The translations under genes were made by a program, and so were the position numbers. This document shows, one piece after another, positions 19,986 through 32,173 of a stretch of 64,000 nucleotides of DNA. This DNA is from Prorocentrum cordatum. Taxonomy: Eukaryota > Sar > Dinophyceae > Prorocentrales > Prorocentraceae. How positions within the stretch are numbered: the first letter of the stretch is position 1; each line of letters opens with the position of its first letter. The notes beneath the pieces are model-generated. The model made no database searches, was not told the DNA's origin, and worked only from the letters and a program-made list of their open reading frames with translations. Where the stretch lies: contig CAUYUJ010018299.1 in NCBI GenBank assembly GCA_963575745.1, positions 60,001-124,000 on the forward strand, given 5' to 3'.

Positions 19986-20013
19986 GTGACACAGGCTGAG
20001 AAGCACCGTGCAC
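19986..20013 (+). repeat. Hairpin repeat, copy 32 (rightmost)
   Basis: Consensus core; arms GTGACAC/GTGCAC, six pairs with one bulged A. Lies just upstream of the RPA-like gene. I saw no further copy to the right of this point. Confidence 0.85.
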
Positions 20014-20019
20014 GGCACG

Positions 20020-20970
20020 GTGAGACTGGTTGAGCGGATGCGGACAAGGCTCGCTTTTGCCGCGAACTCCTGCAATCCAAGTTCTTTGAACCAGAACGGC
20101 AATGATTACATAATTGCAAAGTTACAAGTGATGCCTCCACGAAGCACCCCCCCTGTGGAGTCGAGAAAGCGTGTTGCTGTATGTGTGCGTGACTCGATGG
20201 ATGTGATGTGTGTGCTGTGTGGCCCCGCCCCAAGAAATGTTTCGCTTCTCAAGGCCCCCCCCGCTCCACGAATCCCATTGGGGGGTCGAGATCCCCGCTG
20301 TGGTGGGCGGAGACGCCAAAGGCTTCGAAAACCGCGAGGGAGGGAAGGATAAGGGAGAAGAAAAGGACGGAGAGGGAGGGCTCGGAGGCCCTTGGAGGGG
20401 GGGATGTGCCCATCCGAGGGAACGGTGCACCCCCCCCTCCCCGTCGTGAAATCGAGGCACCAGCCGTGGCAACGACCCCCCCCCCTATCCCCCTCCGCGA
20501 CCTGAGTAGACCACCCAGGCCAGCGGAGGACGTCATAGGGGGCGGGGGTTCTGACTTCGATGAAAGAAGAGAAGGAAAGAGGGGGGGGGATCAGGCAGAC
20601 GAAAGCCCTTTTAGGCTTTCCCCGGCGTGTGGAAATGCCCTCTTTGGCTTTTGCGGGGACTAACCCGCGCGGTCGCCCGCAGGCGACAGGGCGCCCAGGC
20701 CCTCTCCGCGCGCGCAGGCGCGTGGCAAACTACATGCGCACGATCGCCCGTGGAATCGAATGGAACCGTCCGCGGCGAGTCGTCCGCGGCGACTCAGGAC
20801 CACGTCGCCCTGGAGGAAGAGGCGCTACAAGGATGCATTCTGCGACGCTGGACATCCTGATGCGACGAGGACGCTGCAGAGAAACATTCTGCGCGCGTAC
20901 GCACGACCTGGAACGACAAGCACAATACTGGAACAAATTCGGTGACGCTGGACTCCCCGATGGGACGAAG
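20020..20970. other. GC-rich spacer, no supported gene
   Basis: Contains long G and C runs (20270-20560) and open frames without recognisable motifs. The plus-strand frame from 20560 runs into a tandem duplication and is Arg-rich throughout. Confidence 0.5.
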
Positions 20971-20980
20971 AAGCAGCAGA

Positions 20981-21330
20981 GACACGCCTCAAGGCGCAGC
21001 AACACCGAAGTGACGCAAACGCACCCCGCGACACGACAAGGACGCTGCAAGAAGAAACTCGGCGACGCAGGAGTGCGTGGAAGCTACAAAGGCATGGAAA
21101 GGAAGCTACGAGGAAACTACAAAGTATTCAAAGCGTCTCGAGCTTAGGGAGCGCAGAGACACGTCTCAAGGCGCATCAACACCGAAGTGACGCAAACGCA
21201 CCCCGCGACACGACAAGGACGCTGCAAGAAGAAACTTGGCGACGCAGGAGTGCGTGGAAGCTACAAAGGCATGGAAAGGAAGCTACGAGGAAACTACAAA
21301 GTATTCAAAGCGTCTCGAGCTTAGGGAGCA
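20981..21330. repeat. 177-bp tandem duplication
   Basis: GACACGCCTCAAGGCGCA at 20981 recurs with two changes at 21158. The following 170 bp match nearly exactly, including GTATTCAAAGCGTCTCGAGC. Confidence 0.9.
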
Positions 21331-21360
21331 TTCCTCAGAGCCCTTGTGCGCACGACTCGG

Positions 21361-21784
21361 GGCAGCCGGCCGCCCTCCCCTCCTGTTCGTCCTCCTCCTC
21401 CTCCTCCTGCTCGTCCTCGTCCTCCTCCTGCTCGTCTTCTTTCTCCTGCTCCTCCTCCTCCTCCTCCTCCTCCTCCTCCCCCTCCTCCTCCTCCTCTTTC
21501 TCCTGCTCCTCCTCCTCCTCCTCCTCCTCCTCCTCCTCTTCCTCTTGCTCGTCCTCGTTCTCGTCGTCCTCGTCTTGCTCGTCCTCCTCCTCCTGGTGCT
21601 CTCTCCTCCTCCTCCTCCTCCTCCTCCTCCTCCTCCTGGTGGTCCTCGTTCTCCTCCTCCTGGTGCTCTCCCCCCCCCTCCTCCTCCTCGTCCTCCTCCT
21701 CCTCCTCCTCCTCCTCGTCCTCCTCCTCCTCTTCCTCCTCCTCCTCCTCCTCCTCCTCCTCCTCCTCCTTCTCCTCCTCTTCCT
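21361..21784. repeat. CCT/CTC trinucleotide array
   Basis: Pyrimidine-only CTC triplets with occasional CTG and CGT interruptions, running into the assembly gap. The Leu/Ser/Pro frames are artefacts. Confidence 0.95.
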
Positions 21785-21884
21785 NNNNNNNNNNNNNNNN
21801 NNNNNNNNNNNNNNNNNNNNNNNNNNNNNNNNNNNNNNNNNNNNNNNNNNNNNNNNNNNNNNNNNNNNNNNNNNNNNNNNNNNN
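21785..21884. other. Assembly gap, exactly 100 N
   Basis: A round-number run of N between a CTC array and an ACT array. The true distance and the continuity of the two sides are unknown. Confidence 1.
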
Positions 21885-22302
<418 letters not shown>

Positions 22303-22359
22303 AGCCTCATCCTAGTGTCACCCTCCCTCTCATCGTGTGTCCTCGTATACTCTGGTCCT

Positions 22360-23510
22360 TCTCCTCCTCGCCTTCCTCCTCCTCCTCCTCCTCCTGGTTC
22401 TGATGGCTGATGTTTCTCCTGAAAGCGGCGGCCGTCGCCTCCTCCTCCTCCTCCTCGTCCTCCTCGTCGTCGTCGTCCTGCTCCTCCTCACTCTCTCGTC
22501 TCCCGTCTCTCGTTTCTCGTCTAGCGTCTCTCGTCTCTCTTCTCTCGTCTCTCCTCTTCCCTCCGCCTCGGTATACTCCTCCTTCTCCTCCTGTTCCTCC
22601 TCCTCCTGATCCTCCTCCTCCTCGTCCTCCTCATCTTCCTCCCCTTCCCCTCTTTTTCTTGACCCTCCTCCTCCTCTTCCTCCCCTTCCTCGTCTCTCCG
22701 CTTTTTCCCTCCCTCTCGCGCCTGTGGGCTCGGCTTCTTGGAAGTCCTCGCCGCGAGCGTCGGCCCTGCGCACCGCTTGCCGCGCGGCCCGCTCCGCGCG
22801 GGCCAGGGCCGCCTCGGCTGCCATGCTCCGCGGGCCCATGGGCGGCCTCGGCCGACGGCTTCGGGAGGGCCGGCCATCGGCTGCCTGGCGCCTATGTGCC
22901 CGGGCGCGGCGACGACGAGGAGGGGGCGGAGGAGGAGGAGGAGGAGGAGGAGGAGGAGGAGGAGGAGGAGGAGGATGGGGGGGGTGAGGATGGGGAGGAG
23001 GAGGAGGAGGAGGAGGAGGAGGAGGAGGAGGAGGAGGAAAGGAGGAGGAAGAGGAGAGGAAGATGAGGACGCGGAAGGGAGGAGGAGGAGGAGGAGAGAG
23101 GAGGAGGGAGGAGGAGGAGAGAGAGGAGGAAGAGAGGAGGAGGTTTAGGAGGAGATTTAGGAGGATGAGGAGGATGAGGAGGAGGAGGAGGAGGAGGAAG
23201 AGGAAGATAATGAGGAGGAGGAAGAGGAAGAGGAGCAGATAGGAGGAGGAAGAGGAGGAGGAGCAGGAGGAGGAGAGGAAAGAGGAGGAAGAAAATGATG
23301 AGGACGAAGACGAGGAGGAGGAGGAGGAGGAGGAGGAGGAGGAGGAGGAGGAGGCGGACGAGGAGGAGGAGGAGGAGTAGGAGTAGGAGGAGTCAGGGGA
23401 GGAAGAGGAGAAGGAGGACGCGGAGGAGGAGGAGCGGGAGGAGGAGGAAAAGGAGGAGGAGGAGGAGGAAGAGGAGGAGGAGGAGGAGGAGCAGGCCCCC
23501 AAGACCGCAT
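22360..23510. repeat. CTC block switching to GGA/GAG block
   Basis: CTC-rich sequence to about 22690, a mixed GC-rich bridge (22690-22915), then 600 bp of GAG/GGA triplets. The switch of strand bias gives a loose inverted arrangement that could fold. No gene. Confidence 0.9.
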
Positions 23511-26500
23511 CGGCCGCTGACGTGGCGGGTCCCTGTGCCCTTGCAACCTGCTTCGCGCATCCGCTCGTGCGGGCATGGTGCGCTTGCTTCACGCCCCCGT
23601 TGTTGGGAGGGGCTTCTCCAGGTGCAGTCCGACCAGAATCTCGACGAGAATCCACGTCGGCCAGACGCAGAAGTGACCCAGAGTAAGAGTGACCTTTGGT
23701 GCGCAGCTTCTGGGGGGGGGCGCGAGAGGGCCAAACCCGAGCGCGCAGGCTGCATCGCGCTCAGCGATCGGGGGGGGCCGATGAGCCCGCGCCAGAGGCC
23801 GCTCCGGCAAAGGGTCGCATGTCCAGTCGACCAGCGGTGGCGACGAGGAGTCTCCAGGACAAGCAGCGGCACCGGTATCCTGTCCCCTTCTCACCCTTCG
23901 CGGAACAACAAATTGTCGTCAACCTTACAAGTTTTGCGCGAAAAGGGCGCGTAGAAGGCGCGGGATCTCTCGGAGCCCTCCGCGAACCAATACCGCACTG
24001 GATAAGGAAATCAGGGGCGGAGGCCAATCCGGGACAAGGGCCGAAACCCAGGCCCAACACAGCCCCCGCCTCCAGGAAAAAAGTAGACGCACGCTGTGGC
24101 ATCTTGAAGGTACTGCACAAAATTACTGCCGTAGATAATCGGCAAAGTGGGCGCCACGCAAGGAGGAAGACCACAACCGCGCAAAACTGAGCCGTGAACA
24201 GGATCAAGATGGCGACAAGCAAAATCAAGATCGGCCAAAACTTCAGGCTCTGGGTATCGTCGTGGTCAGCAGGGAGCTCCTGGCCCCTCCCTCGGGGCTG
24301 CCATCGTTCTGGCTCCAGGGCTGGCCGATGACGCCTCCGCGCCGACGGCGACCTCGCTTGCGGCCGCGGCCGTCCTTGGCGGCCCCGCCGCCCTTCGGCT
24401 TGGACTTCAGAACGCCCCGCAGTGCACGCCCGCCCCTGGTCTGGAGGCCGCGGGCAAGCGCGATGACAACGGCTTGGGCTGGATCCCTCCATGCAAAATG
24501 ATTGGCAACAGGTGTCAAGAACTCGATAGGCACGAAGTCCGTGAAAGATAGCGCCCGCTTCCGGCTCCTGTCCTCCCTCGGATGGTTGTGGCGCGACGTA
24601 AATTCTCCGGTGCACAGCCTCAGAACATTTGTGTCGGTGTTGCGTACTTTCCAAATAGCATTGCCGCGCCCTTGCCAGCCAGGCCCTCGGCCCTCGGTCT
24701 GTTTCTTTGTATACTCCAGCCGTATCGGTTCGGGAAGAACCATGAATGATACGCAAGCTCACGTATCTCTCTTCATGTCCATGGGATGCCCGGGGGAGTT
24801 CCTGTCCTTCTCCATATGCTGTGTTACTTCGAATCTTCTTGACCCATTACTGTGGCATCGCACGAAATTATCGCGCGTGCTCGTTGCTCTCGGTCACCGC
24901 CGCAGCTCGCTAGCAGGCCAGCGTCGACCTCGCCGACACCTTGAAATTGAGATCGCCCCGCAAGAGCAGAGCTTTGACCTCGTCCGTCGCCAGCGGACCC
25001 CCTCCCCTGCGGGCCCCTTTCCTGGCGGGGGCGCCCGCTGCGTCTTCCCTCCTCTCTGAGCTTGCGCTCTTGCCCCTCGCCTCCTCCGCCTTCTTCAGGG
25101 CGGCCTCCAAACGCGTGTCCAAACCGGACGCGATCGAGAAGAGCCAGGGCCCATGCGCTCAAAATCACACCCCACAAAATGCCATGTGCCAATAACTCTT
25201 GGATCAGATTGAACTGCGTCTGATAGAGACTCAACGTGGTCTAAAAACATTCCGGCACCGGTTGAATCGATGGGTCTTCTTGTCCGTCGGAAGAGGCGCG
25301 CGGAAACTATGAATGTGAGATTGCCCGGGTAGATCATGAACACATGCTAGTGTGCGATGCCGCAGATTCTGATGTAGGGAGAGATCACGAGCTCTACGCC
25401 GCCCGAGACATCCTCTTTCATGTCTAGCACGGCCATGCGCACTCGCCCAACACGTTTCAACATGAGCGCGCCGATGATCACGCAGTTTTAGCACAAACCT
25501 TGTTGTAGCCGGCCACATGGCGTCCGGCATCTTACTGCGTGACTTGCGGCGGCAACTCTGTTTTAGCTCCCCCCTGTCGTCGCTCGGCAATCTGGGCAAA
25601 TATTCGCAGAGGTACGCGGGGTTTGCGAGGGCGCCGGGAGACCGGCTGCTTGAGATCCAGAGACCAGTTTCTGGAACCATTCGGGGGGGGGCCGAAGTAC
25701 TGACTTCGCATGTGCTTGTCTGTCCAGACAGTCAGACATGTCTCGCAGGCGGCGCATATAGCACATCCCAAATACTGCCGTTGGACCCCCGCGCAATGCC
25801 CCAACTTCCCGCGTCTGAGACATCGAGCATACGTCTTGCGGCGCCTCGTCCGCTGGCTCTGCCCGCCCCGCTGCGGGCGCCCCGCGCGAGCTCGAAGCGC
25901 TCGCGGCATGCGAACTCTTCGAAGCTGCGCGTTCTGGTCGCGAACTGGGCAAACGGCAGGCGCACGCGCGGGGGAGGGCCCTCCTGACAGAGCCGGAGGT
26001 TCTGGATTCGCATAAGAAGACGTAGATGCGGAAGGAACAGGGGCAGACGAGTGGGGGGCCGCAGCGCCGGCCCGCGGCGGCGGCGAAAGCCCAATAGAAC
26101 TGGGGCGCGCGTTCGCCGATGCCGCGGAAACATGCTCGGCGGCGGACCCCGCCGGCCGGCGTCGCTGCATTCCAAATAGTCGACGCCCCAGTCCCCAGCC
26201 CCCAAGACGGAGGACAGTTAAGCGCGCCGGATCCAAGGACGCATTCAGGCAGATGGTGGAGATCGCGAAGGGCTCGTTGTGAAGTTCGAGTCAAGGTGAA
26301 CTTGCGTTTGCGTTCTCGGTAGTTTGGATTCTGCTTTCCGCGACGCGCGATGTGCTTCCGAACCCCCTTAGGTCACGCACTGCGGTACCTGCGTGAACGT
26401 GGGTCCATCTCCGAAACCTGCATCCCCCCCTGCTCGACGTCGCGGCGAAGCGCACGGCTCTCTCGCCGAGCTCGAGGACCATCAGCTGCATGGCGATGTA

Positions 26501-26818
26501 GCCATTCATCGCGAGATGCAGTGCGTCGATGTTCCCATCGCCGCTCGCACATCAAACTAGCCCTTCCAGAGTCTGCCACGTGCAATCCGGGCCCGATCAT
26601 CTGGCCAGCGCTCGTTGTGAGATATCCGTGAACTTCATGAGACCCTCAAATTTCGGCCACAACACAGAACAAACACGCAGTCGCGTACCCCCTCCTCCTC
26701 CTCCTCTTCGCAGAAGCATGCTCTTCTTCATTGCGAAAGTCAGAAGATATGACAGTCGATTCGGTCTTCGTGTAGACCCACTTGATGGCCCAGAAATTAC
26801 AGTCGGCGCCAATCAACA
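23511..26818. other. Spacer of 3.3 kb without a supported gene
   Basis: Open frames exist on both strands but none shows a recognisable domain. Minus-strand stretches such as WQGRGNAIWKVRNTDTN (about 24660-24610), a hydrophobic run FWPILILLVAILILF (about 24240-24195) and a Cys-rich CAICAACETC (about 25750) may be remnants. A GC-rich word shared with 54.6 kb lies at 23.70-23.82 kb. Confidence 0.4.
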
Positions 26819-26890
26819 TGACAAATTCTTTTGCCAGAATGGCTGCGGACAGGCACGAAAATACTGCTGTCAAACGTGCTTATCTCGACA
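26819..26890 (-). repeat. 3' LTR of the copia element (72 bp)
   Basis: Starts TGACAAATTC and ends TATCTCGACA on the plus strand. It is preceded by CAACA. Four differences from the 5' LTR (about 5.6 percent). Confidence 0.95.
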
Positions 26891-26902
26891 GCCCCCCTCG
26901 AG
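26891..26902 (-). promoter_or_regulatory. Polypurine tract next to 3' LTR
   Basis: The minus strand reads CTCGAGGGGGGC directly before the LTR start TGTCGAG. A purine-rich stretch here is where plus-strand DNA synthesis is primed in LTR elements. Confidence 0.7.
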
Positions 26903-29344
26903 CACGCCTGTCGCGGGGCGCGCTCGACCAGCTGCGCCTGCCGCGGCCGGGCCTGTCCGGCCCGACCCAAAAGGCAATGGGGCGCGGGGTCCACGGCCCG
27001 CTGGCGCGGCGGCGCGCCCGCACCAGACTCCGCTCAGCACCTGCCTCGGGCGCCCGCAGATGGGCGCCTCCACGTCTCGCAGCGCCTGGCCCCGGCCGTT
27101 GCCGCTCAAGCCGCCGGTCTCGCCAGGCGCCGGAACCTGCGCAGCCAGCGCCAGAGGGTGGCGCCCAGCCTCGAAAGCGAACCCGCAGGTCGTCAGGTGC
27201 TCGAGGACGTCCGCGCGGGAGAGCTCTTTGGTGCCGAGGTCCGCCGGGTTAGTCTCGCCCGGCGTCTTGCAAATCTTGATCTCCTTCCTCGCGCGCGTCT
27301 CCTGAACCCACAGGAGAGGGGCGTGTAGATGTCGGATCCTTCCGATCCCGCGCCTGCCGAAGATGCCCTTCGCAGCGCTGCTGTCCGTGTGCATGACTGG
27401 GAACAGCTCCATGCCTAGGTCCGCCCCCAGGGAGCGAACACCCAGGGCAACTGAAGTGCCTTTCGCTCCAGCAGTGAACTCCGCCTCGCCGCTAGACAAT
27501 GCGGTCGTGCCCTGTGTGCTCACGGTTCTCTTGAGGAGGTGCGCACCGTGGAATGCGAAGACGGAGCTGACACTCTTCCTGTCCTTCAAGTCCCCGGCCC
27601 AGTCGGAGTCGCAGTAGACGTCGATGTACTTGCCTTCGTTGTGCTGCTCGACGAAGCTCTGAACGCACCGAGGCTCACCCTTGAGGAACCTCGCCACTCT
27701 CTTCAGACGAGCTAGCCCACCAGTAGTAGGTACCGCCATGTGTTTGCAGCACTTGTTGGCAACGTACTGCAAGTGAGGCGCATCCTGGGCTAGGAAGCCA
27801 AGTCGCACACAGAGGGATCTGTACGCCTTGGCCTCACTCGCGCCCTGCAGAGGAGCGTCGTGGTAGTAGCTGGCCCCTTTCTCCGTAGGAGTCGCCACCG
27901 CCTTGGATCCACGTCCGCTCAGGCCGAGCTCGTGAACCAATATCTCTGCATGTCGAGGGTCTGGCTCCATCGTGATGCGGCTCTTCGCTCCAATGCCACC
28001 GTCGACGTAGGAGATGAGCCGATTGAGGATCGTCGCGTGCTTGTCGTCCGAGAGGTCAGGCCCAAGGAGAGCCTTCCTCTGCACCAGCAAGTGCTTCCGC
28101 AACTCTGCCTCCATCGCTTCCAGCTGGTGCTCCTCGCCCTCGAAGATGAAATCGTCACTGTGGACAACTCGTGACGACGACCCGTCTGAATTGGAGAAAG
28201 CGCACGGGCAGGACACTCCTGCCTTGTAGCCGGCCAGGCCCAACTTCTCTTGGTGGCACTCTTCCCAGCCAGCCGCCGCGTCTCTCATGCCGTACATCAT
28301 GCGGAGCAGGAGCCCGATGCCTCCACCGTCCTCAGGAGGGATGCGAATGAACAGCTTGCGCTTCGCCGCCGGGTGGAAGTGCGCCCTCGAGATGTCCAGG
28401 ATGAGTACCTTCTTGACCTTGGAGCCACCAGTGGGGCTCCTAGTCTTAGTCATAGCCTTACTCAGCACCATCTTGACGCCTTCCCACGGAGGTGTCCCAG
28501 CGAACGTGTCCTCGAGCCAGGGGTTCTTCCACTTGAACTCCTTCGCGCAGAGCCTCGACCGAACATTCATGTTGTCGAGGTCACCCTTGTTCACGTCGGC
28601 CCACCTGGTGTCTATGATCTCGCGTCCCTCCGCTTCACTGGCCTCCACGTGCTTGTAGACGGGGAAGCTGCGGAGGAACTCTATCTCCTTCTTGCGCGCT
28701 GGTCCCACCTGCTCAGGAGGAAGCTGCACGCCCGTGATGTCGTCGAAGATGTTCTCGTACTCCGGGAGGTGCAGCATCTCGCGAGTCTCGGTGTCCACGT
28801 TGTAGCCCACGTCCATGCTGCCCGCAGAGACGCCCATGCCGTTCAGCATCTTGTCGTGCTCCACCTGCGCCTTGAATCCACGCAGGATGGCCGCCACGAG
28901 AGCTGGAGGGTAGTTCGCCTTGTGCTTGGCTCTCTCGTCGACCAGGTGCGCGTGCCCGTTGTATCCTCCGTGTCGATTCCTGCGCTGAAAATTGGAGAGC
29001 TCCTTCGCGATGCACAGGGAGTTGGTGATCCAGCCCGTGCGGCCCTGGACTGTCATGTTCCTCGTGGTCCCGTCGGGCTGCTTGACAGGGACGGTCTGCC
29101 CTACCTCGCACTGGCCGTTGATGGCGTGGAAGACGTCGTTCCTGCAGAGGAGGTCTTGGATGCCCTTCACGCGCCAGGACCTCGCCGAGTGCGGTGCCTC
29201 GTGCAGGAAGTAGCGCTCGTTGTCCAGCTGCTCGTTATACATCCTCACACAGGTATCCATGTGGTCGATGGCCTCCGCCATGAGGCCGTCGAGCGTGCAA
29301 GCTTCACCTGTCCGAAATCCAAGAGTGTGGTCCACGCTGTGCAA
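26903..29344 (-). CDS. copia reverse transcriptase and RNase H
   Basis: An open frame of about 810 residues. It has a pre-RT segment, then RT motifs: VLILDISRAHFHP (Asp about 317), LLLRMMYGMRDAAAGW and VVHSDDFIFEG (the usual YVDD is HSDD at about 395-398, both Asp kept). RNase H follows with YCDSDWAGD, TALSSGEAEF, MHTDSSAAKGI and RHLHAPLLWVQE, so all four catalytic positions have candidates. The conserved part ends at NPADLGTKELSRADVLEHL; the frame then runs on through GC-rich sequence to the LTR. It should be fused to integrase upstream, but a shift near 29340 breaks the join. Confidence 0.9.
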
Positions 29345-30390
29345 CGTGGAGAGCCGATGAGGAGTAGAGGTCGATCACTGGCTTGGAGCCGTGCCGCCTC
29401 GTCCTTGTGCGTGGGAATGTTCAGATCCCATCCGGTGCTGAGGTCGAGAGCGAACCCTGGGGCGAGTCCGAACTCGTGGGCACGCTCCAAGAACCTGCCG
29501 CGCCCGAAAACCTCGGAGACTGTCGCATCGTTGGACTCGACCTGGCTCAGCTCGATCGGGTTGCCGCCGAGCTTGATCAGGTCGGCGTTGATGGCCTTCG
29601 CGATGGAGCTGAAGTTGCCCGCCGCCATGGCACCACCGCCGCCGTCGTCCCCGACCATGGCCGTGTCCTCGTCCGCCACGTCCATCTGCAGGTCGTCGCT
29701 CCTGCCCGCGCCGTCCGGCGCTGGAGAAGCTGCCCCTTCCACCACCATGGGCGCTGGGGCTGCCGGCGCCGCTGCCGAAGAAGAAGAAGAAGATGCCGCC
29801 GCGCCAGGGGACGCTGCCGGCGTGCCCGGCGACGCTCCTGGCGCAGGCGTGGGGGTTGCTGCCTCACCGTCTGGCCCGATCCTGCGCTTCTTTGCAGCCT
29901 TCAAGCGCACAGCCAGCGGTCCTTGGCGATCGGTCATCGCCTGCTCCACTCGGGCCCTGCAGGCTTCAGAGTGCGCCACCGCGGTCCTGCCCTCGCGGGC
30001 AGCCCTGCAGCCCCTGCAGTTGTCGGTGTACCCGAAGCCGCCCTCCGCCACCGGCCTGAGCTCGACCTCCCGGCGGATGTAGACGCGCCTCGGCCCTGCT
30101 AGCGATCTCCCAGCCAGCGGGGGCGGCAGCTCCTCTGCTGGAACCACCAGAGCGGCAGCCCTGAAGGGCTCGATGCCCTCTGCGTCGTCGTCGCCTGCCT
30201 TCCGGGGCCCCAGCCAAGGGGGCCCCCTGCAAGCCTCCGCGAAGCTCTTGTCGCCCCGCTGGTCCTCCGGAAGTCTCCGGATGATGTTCGCCTTGAAGTA
30301 GCATTCCTTAGTGAGGACGATCACCTCGTCCGTGCGGTCGACGAGGCCCACGTACATGCCCGCGTGGAAACGCTCGTCCAGCTTCCGCCG
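29335..30390 (-). CDS. copia integrase C-terminal and linker region
   Basis: The frame begins HAGMYVGLVDRTDEVIVLT, which follows integrase, then an Ala/Ser/Pro-rich linker with CRGCRAAREGRTAVAHSEAC. It closes with FALDLSTGWDLNIP and RPLLLIGSPRCTAW before the shift into the reverse transcriptase frame near 29340. A second shift near 30385 separates it from the integrase core. Linkers of this type precede RT in copia polyproteins; no enzymatic role is evident. Confidence 0.7.
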
Positions 30391-32173
30391 ACGCCTGCCA
30401 TGGGACCGTCAAGAACATCACCAGCTCCCCGAACTCCGGAAGCCGCCTGCGGTAGGGTCGCCCCTTCCGCCTCTCGAAAGCAGTCCTGCCGTCATCACCG
30501 GATCGCTGGAACCGATTCAGCAGCTGCGAAGAATACCGAATGGCCCAAACCACCAGAAGATGAGCCGCGTGGAACTTCGTGCCATGAAGTTCCATCGCCT
30601 TGTGAATGAGGACGCGCGTGAGGCTCTGCACCTCCCAGATCGCGCGCTCGATGTAGCCGTTCTTCTGCGAGTCGCCCACCGGGCTCCTCTGGGGTGACGT
30701 TGATCTCCACACCAGTCCGGCGGACCTCGGAGACCGCGCTCTTCTTGACCGCCACCAGAGCCGGCTCGCCGTCGGACTTGAAGATGAACCTGCCGTGGCC
30801 AGTGTTGACGATGTCCTGGGCCACGATCTTGGTAGAGCACTCGTGCTGGACACCCTTGCTCTGCGCCGCGTGGGCGGCCAGCCAGCGCGTGCCCGTCGGA
30901 GGCGGGCCGTCCTTGACAACGATGAAAGGGATGGTCGAGCTCTCGATCTTCTCGACCTCGCCCTTCTCGCCGAAGAAACCGTAGTCGGCGTGCAGCGTGG
31001 GAATCTGGCCCGCGGCCTCAGAAGCTCGATGCTGGTCGGCCTTGCCGCGCCCAGCCACGCATTGTCTGCGCCAAACTCGATGAGGGAGGTGACACGTGTT
31101 GTGATCGGCCACCTCGTCTGGAGTAGGCATCATCGGACTCGCCAGGACTCGCAACTTCGGCCGTCCAGCGTCAGTGTCACCATGCATCTGGGCGTCAGCA
31201 TCGCCCGAATTGCGTGGAGGTGCAGGCGCTGGTGCAGCCAGAAGTGGGGGTCCAGCCTGAGCCGGTGCCACCGAAGAAGATGCTGCCGCGCCTCCTGCCG
31301 TGCCTGCTGCGCCAGCAGGCGGAGAATCTCGTAGATCCTGCAGGGGTGCCAAAGTCACGGGCCCCCACCGCAGTTGCTTCTTGCCCACGTCGGGTCTTAC
31401 GGTCAAGCCTGCCCGCTGCCCCCACGACCAAGGGGACGCGGACGCCTCGAGCTCGAACACGTTGTTGACACGCTCGATGCTCACCTTCCTGCCGGTCTGC
31501 GGGTGGATCGCGTAGGCGCCCTTCTCGCTGTTCGCGTAGAAGTGCACGTCCAAGCCCATGTCATTCATCTCCGCAACGCTCAGCAGCGGCTTGCGGGCGT
31601 CGCAGACGTGCACCCTCATGCTCAGGTTCTGGCCGTCGCTGCTGACCATGTCGTACGTCCTCTCGCCGAGATCCACGATGCCCTTGCTGCCTCTGCCAGC
31701 TGGTACGTACTCGAGGCCCGACCTCGACTCCGGCGTGGACTTGATCGGGTAATCACTGCAGAGGTCCTTGGGCCAGACCGTCACGCCAGCCCCAGAGTCC
31801 ACGCCGACCCTCACGAGCCTGTCGCCAACACTCCCGATCTCGCCGCGCTCAACCGAACAGAGCGCCAGCGAGCCGAGCTGATGAGTGGATGCAGGGGACG
31901 CAGTAGCCGAACCCTGTCTTCCTGGAGAGCGCGGCTGAGGAGGAGGAGGTAAAGGCCACTGTTGTTGATACTGCGTCACTGCGTACGGGAGCTGTTGCTG
32001 CTGGCGCTGCTGCTGCTGCTGCTGCTGGTCGTGGTGCTGCTGGTCGCTCAGCTGGCCGATCTGCCGGCGCTGGCCCTCCTGGCCGCGAGCCGCCTGCAGC
32101 TTCCGGCACTGCGACCGCTGGCGGCCCCAGATCCCGCAGTAGCCGCGCTCACCGTTGAAGTGGGTGTCCCCCT
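30385..32173 (-). pseudogene. copia protease and integrase core, frameshifted
   Basis: A zinc-knuckle remnant (GYCGIWGRQRSQCRKLQ) is followed by the aspartic protease signature VGVDSGAGVTVWP near 31800 and PLLSVAEMNDMG. Integrase shows a His/Cys motif (HNTCHLPHRVWRRQC), then LHADYGFFG (first Asp) and FKSDGEPAL (second Asp). After a shift near 30690 the frame gives GDSQKNGYIERAI, carrying the catalytic Glu, and HLLVVWAIRYSSQLLNR. The D,D-E triad is therefore complete across two frames. It integrates element cDNA in this superfamily. Confidence 0.85.

Noticed and set aside
1290-20013. CRISPR array as an explanation for the regularly repeated core
   Set aside because: Copies are irregularly spaced, lie within genes, and have no uniform spacers; the context is eukaryotic.
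28250-30102. Long plus-strand ORFs of 239-610 codons across the copia element
   Set aside because: They are antisense to clear RT and linker coding sequence and have no motifs of their own; high GC keeps the opposite frame open.
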